A stretch of 64,000 nt of DNA, taken from contig NC_090739.1 of assembly GCF_036898095.1 (NCBI RefSeq), forward strand, positions 63,145,979 through 63,209,978. The letters are read 5' to 3'. The position numbers were made by a program, and so were the translations under genes. Of the stretch, positions 57,101-64,000 are shown piece by piece. Under the pieces are notes generated by a model. That model had not been told where the DNA came from. It made no database searches and saw only the letters and a list, made by a program, of their open reading frames with translations. This stretch comes from Palaemon carinicauda (taxonomy: Eukaryota > Arthropoda > Malacostraca > Decapoda > Palaemonidae). Each line of letters starts with the position of its first letter. Position 1 is the stretch's first letter.

Positions 57101-60100
57101 TTCCTTTTAACCAGATGTCAACTTTAAATCCAAATTGAATGAATAAGCAGAGGAAATGTATTAACATGAAATATTCAGTTTAAATATTAATCAGTATCTT
57201 ACACATTAATTCACAAATGATATGTGGATTAATGATGATTTTAACAAATTTAATATTATTCTGTTATAATTCACCCCATTAACCCAAAAATACAAATAAT
57301 AAAGATATCCATCATTCACCAATTTTATAAATAAGTCCAACTGCATTTGCCACCACTCATTAAGAGCCACCAGATCCCCTTTTACTTATTGGAAGTTAAA
57401 TAAGGTCTAGAAAGTTCCTACAGTAGTTGCATGAGGATGTTTAATTAGGCTACACTACAATGCAATGAATGCGGACTTTATTTCTGATTATCTATTCATG
57501 ATTCTGTATAATATCAATGAAAAACAAGTCTGTTATTTTAGAGTTTACTAACTGACAAACTATTCTAAGATCTGTCTTGATTCTCATTTCTTAATGTTGT
57601 ACTGGACCAGTTTGCTGCCCCTAAACCCTAATCCTAAAGGATATCTCCTACAGTTCAAAATACTTAAGAGAATTGCTACATATTGCGCAGCCAACAAATC
57701 GTATCGACACGAGAATAGCTACAGATGGCTTCAAACTGATGGAACCTAGATATATATCTACTTTAGGCTCTAGAGCCTTTAAATATGTGGCCCTGAGACT
57801 ATATAATAAGCTCCCACGAAACATTCAAATGATTGAAGACATTAATGCTTTCAAGAGGAAACTGAAGACTTTCTTATTTAATCAGTCTTACAATTGAGGA
57901 TTTAACAGTAACCAAACAATAAGTGATCTGAAACTATAAATACTCTGAACGAAAAAGGTAAAACAACAGCGGAGGTCCTGTAGAGAGTGGGGTTCTCCTG
58001 CTGTATGGGACCGGAAAAGCAGCCACCAAAGTAAAGCAAAGTAAAGTATGGATTCCCAATGTAAAGTATATAATATACAGTACTAGACTGACGAGTAAAG
58101 GTCCTTATGGAATAATAAATAGATAAGAACAACTTCCTACAGATATTTTATATCTTAAACCTAGTTCTATCACAAATTTACTTGCAGACATGTAATTTGG
58201 ACCAAATAACTGATATTTCCCATGACCTAACTCAACGTTGAGTCATGGGTGGCAATATGTATAAAATACTTGAGAGTTACTACTAAGATAACTTGGGAGG
58301 GGTCTAGAGGTTCAAATAATCATGAACAGACACTCATTAAGCAGCAAAACTTCTAAAGACTAATAAAAAAGGGAATTCTATAAATCCCTGAAAACCAGAA
58401 ACTCCATATTTTTATATAACAGAGATCTAGGATTATTCAAATAAGATTATACTGGAAAATCAAATGAAATATCTAAAGGTATTACGATTCCCCAAATCCA
58501 ACAGAGGCCATGTTCAGAATACTACAAGACTCCAAAACTGTTACCTATTTAGCATGAGTTCACAGACTCAAAAATATACCTAAACCCTATTAAAAGGAAT
58601 TAGACCTAAAGCATCATGGAATAGAAAAAAATTCTACGGCTTTTAAAGATAACAGACTCTGGTCTCTTTGGACTTACTGTAGTAGCCTACATCGTCCAAA
58701 AGGGCCAGAGCTGGACAAAGCTACAAAAGCCTCCAGATACTTACTTGGAACATTAATGGCAACCTTCTCTCCTCTGCGTTCCCGGATGTTGCGTGTCAGA
58801 GTTGAGTATCGCGGGTGGCTCTGGGTGATGGCCTCCGATGGAAAGAATAAAGAGCGAGATGGCCCCGAAGAAGGGTCAGCATGGGTCGGCGGGTAGGTGA
58901 AATCGGGGCATCCCAGCCTGTGGAGGAGACAAATGTTGATGTATAAGTAATAAATTGTTGAATGAAAATAATCTATTTTAAAAAGTATCTAATTACTGGT
59001 ATATAAATAATAATGGATATTACCAGACAATCACATGTTCCATAATATTTTTTTTACCTTCCTTCCCATTCAACTCCCAAATTAAAGTTCCAATTCCATC
59101 TGAAGAGCCTAACCACAGGAGTAACCTTCTTAGTAAACTGCCTTAACTTATGGATAATTTTAGCCTTTTACTACAGTACTCGCCAGGAGGCTTGGTTGCT
59201 GACACCCTTGTACTTCATTGCAGTTTCAGGTTGAAATATAGAACAAATAAGAGAAAGTCTCACCTGGGAAAGCTAGTCAAGGAAAGAACCACTTCATCGG
59301 GTTGAAGTAAGCTCTGTACCTCACTCCTGCGAAAGCTCATGTTGTGTTCCACAATGTTGAAGTGCTGGACCAGTGACCCATAGGGTTGGCCGGGCGTCCC
59401 TTCAACCATATACTCTGCATATTCAGGGCGCCATAAAGATCTCACCTCTCTGTAAACAGAAGAAAGGGAGATTACACTTTCACTTATAAGCCCAGGGGCT
59501 CCAACAGGGAAAATAGACCAGTGAGGAAAATAAAAATAACATATTTTAAGAACAGCAACAACACCGAAACAAATATTTCCTATATACCTATAAAATCTTA
59601 TCAAAACAAGCAGAAGAGAAATTAGTTAGAATAGAGTGCCCGAATGTACCCTCAAACAAGAGAACTTTAACCCAAGATAGTGGAAGACCATGGTACAGAG
59701 GTTATAGTACTAACAAAGATTAGAGAATGGATGGCTATTAAACACTAAAACTAAATGAAAATAAGACTGAGTTTATGGTGGCATACTTGGGTGACATCCA
59801 AATAAATATTAATAACCGCCTGGTTCCGATATTTAGAACAGCGTGACTTAAGTGTATCTATTGAATAATTTGTCTTTCGGTGCAAAAATATATAATGTAG
59901 TAAGAATCGCTGAATACTACCTTAGAAACATTGCACTGATAAATATCTGAATGAATAATCTGTAAAATGATCATATAATTAACTGTTATTGTCAGGATTG
60001 ACTACTGTAACTATATCTATTAGAACCTACCCAAAGTGCAACTTGATAAATTACAATACATAACAAAAAGAGGAGAAAGAATGATAGAGGGTGTCCCACC

Positions 60101-60811
60101 CCGAGAAAGGATTACTCATATACTAATTGAATTCCACTGGCTGCCTATTAAAGCTAGAATGAAGTTTAAAACATGTACCATGACTCATCAACGTATAAGA
60201 ACCAGACGTCCAAAATATTTAAGAGAATTGATACACATCGTGCAGCCAACAAATAGCGTTGACGCGTGAGTAATCACAAATGGTTTCTAGTTAATGAAGC
60301 CAAGACATAGAGGCAAGAAATATTGAATCATCCATAACGCAAGGGCATAAAAAACGAACATATTTGGTAGACTGGAACATGAAAAGGGGCGTCAACTTCC
60401 AACCATAAACAAAAGAAATTAATGATCTCGCCTTAGAGCGATAAAAATTCAATTAAACATTACACAGAAGCAATTTATTAAAGATGAAAAAGAAATATTG
60501 GAAATATGTCTCCCACAGGAACAAGCAAAAGCTTAACTATAAAAAATGAGTTATATGTAACACAAAGGAATAAACAAAAATAATGATCTTGCCAAATAGG
60601 AACAAAAAAAAATGAATTAAATGTCTTACATACACAACAACAAATTGAATTATCTGTCACATAGGATCAAGGAAAACAACTGAAACCTGGAGTTCACTCA
60701 CTTGGGGTTTGTTTCCTCTGCTTCTCGAAGAACTTCCAGGAGTTCCGATCCACGCAAAGACAGTCTGGCCTTCCTATTCTCATGGTCCAGCTTAATGATC
60801 ATGTATTCGAT
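47973..60811 (-). CDS. GCLC: Glutamate-cysteine ligase catalytic subunit, exons 2-11
   Basis: The enzyme joins glutamate and cysteine using ATP, the rate-limiting step of glutathione synthesis, in the cytosol, usually with a regulatory subunit (GCLM). Ten exons with GT/AG borders join in frame to 1,770 bases (589 residues plus stop). Animal GCLC is about 640 residues, so roughly the first 50 (exon 1) are missing and should lie beyond 64000. Clear family blocks: [37 protein letters not shown]...[95 protein letters not shown] and [18 protein letters not shown]. One of the two neighbouring cysteines in MGNCCLQ of vertebrates is shifted here (GCSCLQ). No stops interrupt the frame, so the gene looks functional. 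Confidence 0.97.
48745..48926 (-). CDS. GCLC: GCLC exon 10
   Basis: 182 bases. Holds [15 protein letters not shown] and [20 protein letters not shown]. Acceptor TTTTTCAG, donor GTAATG. Confidence 0.96.
49225..49368 (-). CDS. GCLC: GCLC exon 9
   Basis: 144 bases, 48 codons. [20 protein letters not shown], then FRRDIF and a variable acidic stretch shorter than in vertebrates. Acceptor TTCTAAG, donor GTAAGA. Confidence 0.95.
50406..50603 (-). CDS. GCLC: GCLC exon 8
   Basis: 198 bases, phase 0 at both ends. Holds [33 protein letters not shown] and the hydrophobic [15 protein letters not shown] segment. Acceptor TAAACAG, donor GTAAGC. Confidence 0.97.
51192..51363 (-). CDS. GCLC: GCLC exon 7
   Basis: 172 bases. 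Holds [13 protein letters not shown] and [20 protein letters not shown], ending DHFE. Acceptor TTTACAG, donor GTAAGC. Confidence 0.96.
52035..52231 (-). CDS. GCLC: GCLC exon 6
   Basis: 197 bases. Holds [35 protein letters not shown] and [13 protein letters not shown]. Acceptor TTTCCAG, donor GTAGGC. Confidence 0.96.
52800..53075. repeat. family B terminal inverted module, copy 3
   Basis: Arms 52800-52865 and 53022-53075 are inverted copies of one another (AATTTGTATTTTTCCTAACT, ACAAACCTGAGTC type) with about 155 bases between. It marks the 3' end of B4. Confidence 0.75.
53975..54297. mobile_element. piggyBac-type MITE, copy 2
   Basis: Nearly identical to 10293-10613: it starts TTAACCCTTTTACCCCCAGG and ends CTTTGGGGGTAAGTAAAAGG GTTAA. 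It sits between box I and box II of the B4 recombinase. Removal of the element with one TTAA leaves neighbouring recombinase sequence adjoining. Confidence 0.85.
54658..54900 (-). mobile_element. AAT-tailed dispersed repeat, 3' part
   Basis: Minus-strand copy of the repeat at 23008-25740: on the plus strand, an ATT-rich start, then CTACAACCCTAGTTGGAAAA, then AATAGCCCAGTGAGGAAAGG. Confidence 0.8.
55222..55541 (-). mobile_element. tRNA-related SINE, copy 2
   Basis: On the minus strand it begins GGTGGCCGATGTGGTAACGT (A-box-like) and about 45 bases on has GGTTCAAGTCTC, a good B box. A unique body follows with CCATCCTTGTGAGCTAAGGA. The 3' end meets a CT-rich simple stretch at 55164-55190. A second copy is at 22055-22310. 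RNA polymerase III promoter boxes and the tRNA-like head are what identify it; the parent tRNA was not determined. Confidence 0.75.
55545..56400 (-). pseudogene. B4 gag-like remnant
   Basis: Several short open pieces (55726-55541, 55905-55645, 56393-56178) with no strong similarity. It is assigned to gag by position between the left terminal repeat and the recombinase. Function cannot be shown from the sequence. Confidence 0.4.
56566..56783 (-). CDS. GCLC: GCLC exon 5
   Basis: 218 bases. Holds [32 protein letters not shown] and [15 protein letters not shown]. Acceptor CCCTCAG, donor GTGAGT. The intron that follows carries the B4 retroelement, whose terminus lies only about 40 bases from this donor. 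Confidence 0.96.
56840..57590. other. GCLC intron, nothing recognised
   Basis: AT-rich intron sequence between exons 5 and 4 with no clear repeat. Confidence 0.6.
57600..58050 (+). mobile_element. CR1-like LINE, 3' end
   Basis: An open piece (57673-57897) reads the C-terminus of a LINE polyprotein: [28 protein letters not shown] and [15 protein letters not shown], then a stop. The short 3' UTR ends in AAAGTAAAGCAAAGTAAAGT at about 58030-58050, a short repeated tail. It lies in a GCLC intron, opposite to the gene. Confidence 0.75.
58051..58740. other. GCLC intron, nothing recognised
   Basis: AT-rich sequence with no gene or repeat recognised. Confidence 0.55.
58745..58917 (-). CDS. GCLC: GCLC exon 4
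   Basis: 173 bases. Holds [19 protein letters not shown] and [19 protein letters not shown]. Acceptor CTCCACAG, donor GTAAGT. Confidence 0.95.
59264..59449 (-). CDS. GCLC: GCLC exon 3
   Basis: 186 bases. Completes the Lys codon of exon 2 and holds [19 protein letters not shown], a core substrate-binding block of the family. Acceptor TTTACAG, donor GTGAGA. Ends in the middle of the Arg of SFPR. Confidence 0.95.
59487..59690 (-). mobile_element. AAT-tailed dispersed repeat, fragment
   Basis: TTATAAGCCCAGGGGCTCCA and GGAAAATAGACCAGTGAGGA match the copies at 54700 and 63500. It begins about 40 bases upstream of GCLC exon 3. Confidence 0.75.
60020..60290 (+). mobile_element. CR1-like LINE fragment
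   Basis: The frame 60036-60269 reads [20 protein letters not shown], then [15 protein letters not shown] and [12 protein letters not shown], the RT thumb/C-terminal region of the family whose end is at 57600-58050. The two overlap only at the (V/A)QPTN motif. Confidence 0.75.
60291..60690. other. GCLC intron, nothing recognised
   Basis: AT-rich sequence; possibly a decayed continuation of the CR1-like fragment. No gene seen. Confidence 0.5.
60702..60811 (-). CDS. GCLC: GCLC exon 2
   Basis: 110 bases, phase 0 start. Acceptor TTTACAG, donor GTGAGT. Begins IEYMIIKL and ends ETNPK. The matching upstream sequence (LKWGDE or similar) was searched for on the minus strand up to 64000 and not found. 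Confidence 0.93.
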
Positions 60812-60863
60812 CTGTAAAGAAGAAGAAAATATGAATGATCATGTATTCTATTCAATCTGTAAT

Positions 60864-62600
<1,737 letters not shown>

Positions 62601-62762
62601 ACAGACGCGAGTTGAAGGACATGTCTGGGGCCTTGGTCCTGAAGTGGACTAGTTAAGGCTGATGACGATAGTCGATAATACTTCAGTGGTCTCAACTTCG
62701 ATAGTGTTACTTTTAGCATTGTTAATCCGAGGTTTTTTTATGGCCTAATATACAGAAGAGTT

Positions 62763-62960
<198 letters not shown>

Positions 62961-63130
62961 TTTAATAACAGCGCTGAAAAAGTTATAAAACAAACAAAGG
63001 GAGTGAAATGTATAAAATTTCTTACCTCAATATCATATTTACTTGCACTAAAAATTAAATTACACAATAACTGTTTATGTAACCGCTTTAACGAATAAGA
63101 AAACAAATAAATAAAAACTACAATTATTAC

Positions 63131-63292
63131 TTAACGGATTTCCTCTGCACTCGATATGCGCCCTGCACAGTACAAAGGTACTTGACACGGCCTGACTCAT
63201 GGGCATAGTAACTAGTCAAAGCCGTTGTTAACAGATGATGTAACTTGATGAAGTCTGACTTTGCTGCTAAGCGAGTTCCCAAGTTCTCGATT
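63131..63292 (-). other. possible small exon or chance open stretch
   Basis: Read on the minus strand from about 63292, a frame is open for 53 codons (IENLGTRLAAKSDFIKLHHL at its start, QGAYRVQRKSVK at its end) and then meets TAA, which overlaps a GTAATA donor-like sequence. No ATG starts it. The composition is more codon-like than the surroundings, but I do not recognise the protein and it is not GCLC exon 1. Confidence 0.2.
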
Positions 63293-63414
63293 TAACAAAA
63301 TCCCGAAACTAATTGGCAAAACTTTCATTGAAATAAAATCTAGTACACGAACAACGAATGTAGAAATTTGAGTTGAATAACGGCTTGCCAAAACCTTCTA
63401 TTCCTATCCACAAG

Positions 63415-63416
<2 letters not shown>

Positions 63417-63470
<54 letters not shown>
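63417..63470. repeat. (ATT)n microsatellite
   Basis: Eighteen or so ATT units. This is the tail of the AAT-tailed repeat that follows, in inverse orientation. Confidence 0.95.
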
Positions 63471-63473
<3 letters not shown>

Positions 63474-63660
63474 CAAAGCTAAAACCCTAATTGGAAAAAC
63501 AGGATGCTATAAGCCCAAGGGCTCCAACAGGTAAAATAATCCAAGGAGGAAAAGAAATACGGAAACAAATAAACTAATGAACAACTAAAATAACATATTC
63601 TAAGAAAGCAGTAACCGCATTAAAATAGATCTTTCATATATATACTATATTCTCTCCACT
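63471..63660 (-). mobile_element. AAT-tailed dispersed repeat, copy
   Basis: AGCTAAAACCCTAATTGGAA and GGATGCTATAAGCCCAAGGG match the copies at 54700, 59500 and, in inverse, 25620-25700. The tail is the ATT tract just before it. Confidence 0.8.
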
Positions 63661-64000
63661 ATTCAAGTTTTTCCTTTCGCTAACGTAAAAAATCCCTGAA
63701 CTATTATAAATAATTTCATAGTCTATTTTCAAAACGGCTTTTAAAATCAATATTAAAGATGCACTACGCCAAGTCATAACAAGGTGAGGTCAGCCTCAAA
63801 TTCCGTAAAATATTTCAAAAAATTCTTGAATAGTAATAAAATATAATCACCGTTTAGACATGACAATTATATCAAATCAACAAAATGATTGAAACCACAG
63901 GAAACTATAATTAGTACCAAGAATGAAAATAAATTCTAGTGCGCGAGGTCAACTTAACCAAAGGGTCCTCAGAAAATGCATACTTCCGCCACTAGCTTAG
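63661..64000. other. window end, nothing recognised
   Basis: AT-rich sequence. GCLC exon 1 is not seen here. Confidence 0.6.

Overview
This is a eukaryotic, AT-rich, repeat-dense genomic window. The retrotransposon families (DIRS-type tyrosine-recombinase elements, RTE and CR1-like LINEs, pogo/Tigger transposons), the long CT, TA and ATT microsatellites and an arthropod-like glutamate-cysteine ligase gene point to a crustacean, most probably a decapod. The species assignment is inference; no rRNA or mitochondrial marker is present. No bacterial or viral genes, CRISPR arrays or canonical tRNA genes were seen.

Only one host gene is recognised with confidence: GCLC, the catalytic subunit of glutamate-cysteine ligase (first step of glutathione synthesis), on the minus strand. 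Ten exons between 60811 and 47973 join in frame with GT/AG borders to 590 codons including the stop. The first exon (roughly the first 50 residues) is not in the window and should lie beyond base 64000. The introns carry a tyrosine-recombinase retroelement with two insertions in it, an RTE LINE and CR1-like fragments.

From 1 to about 47.9 kb the window is almost entirely mobile DNA. Left to right: a LINE 3' end (1-925); two decayed DIRS-type copies I call family B (B1 about 1.4-4.9 kb, B2 about 5.9-8.5 kb); unassigned AT-rich DNA with a piggyBac-type MITE (10.3-10.6 kb); a terminal-inverted-repeat element holding a LINE with a 12-bp target duplication (12.5-14.8 kb); a decayed Tigger element (15.4-17.9 kb); family B copy B3 (18.9-26.2 kb), broken by a four-copy 350-bp tandem array, a SINE and an AAT-tailed repeat that itself holds a LINE; B6 gag (26.2-27.7 kb); then a nested block from 29.4 to 44.7 kb.

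The nested block is the highlight. Family B copy B5 (minus strand) was split by a Tigger element (30732-43002, TA duplication), and the Tigger was then split by a nearly complete DIRS element, DIRS-A (31633-40500). DIRS-A has gag, RT-RNase H and tyrosine-recombinase frames, long inverted terminal repeats, and an internal complementary region that matches the two element tips joined at a shared GTT, the classic DIRS1 circle logic. Only two in-frame stops interrupt its proteins. A truncated third DIRS element (DIRS-C) lies beside it, bordered by two copies of the same 80-bp stretch of Tigger sequence, as if two DIRS families had used the same AAC site.
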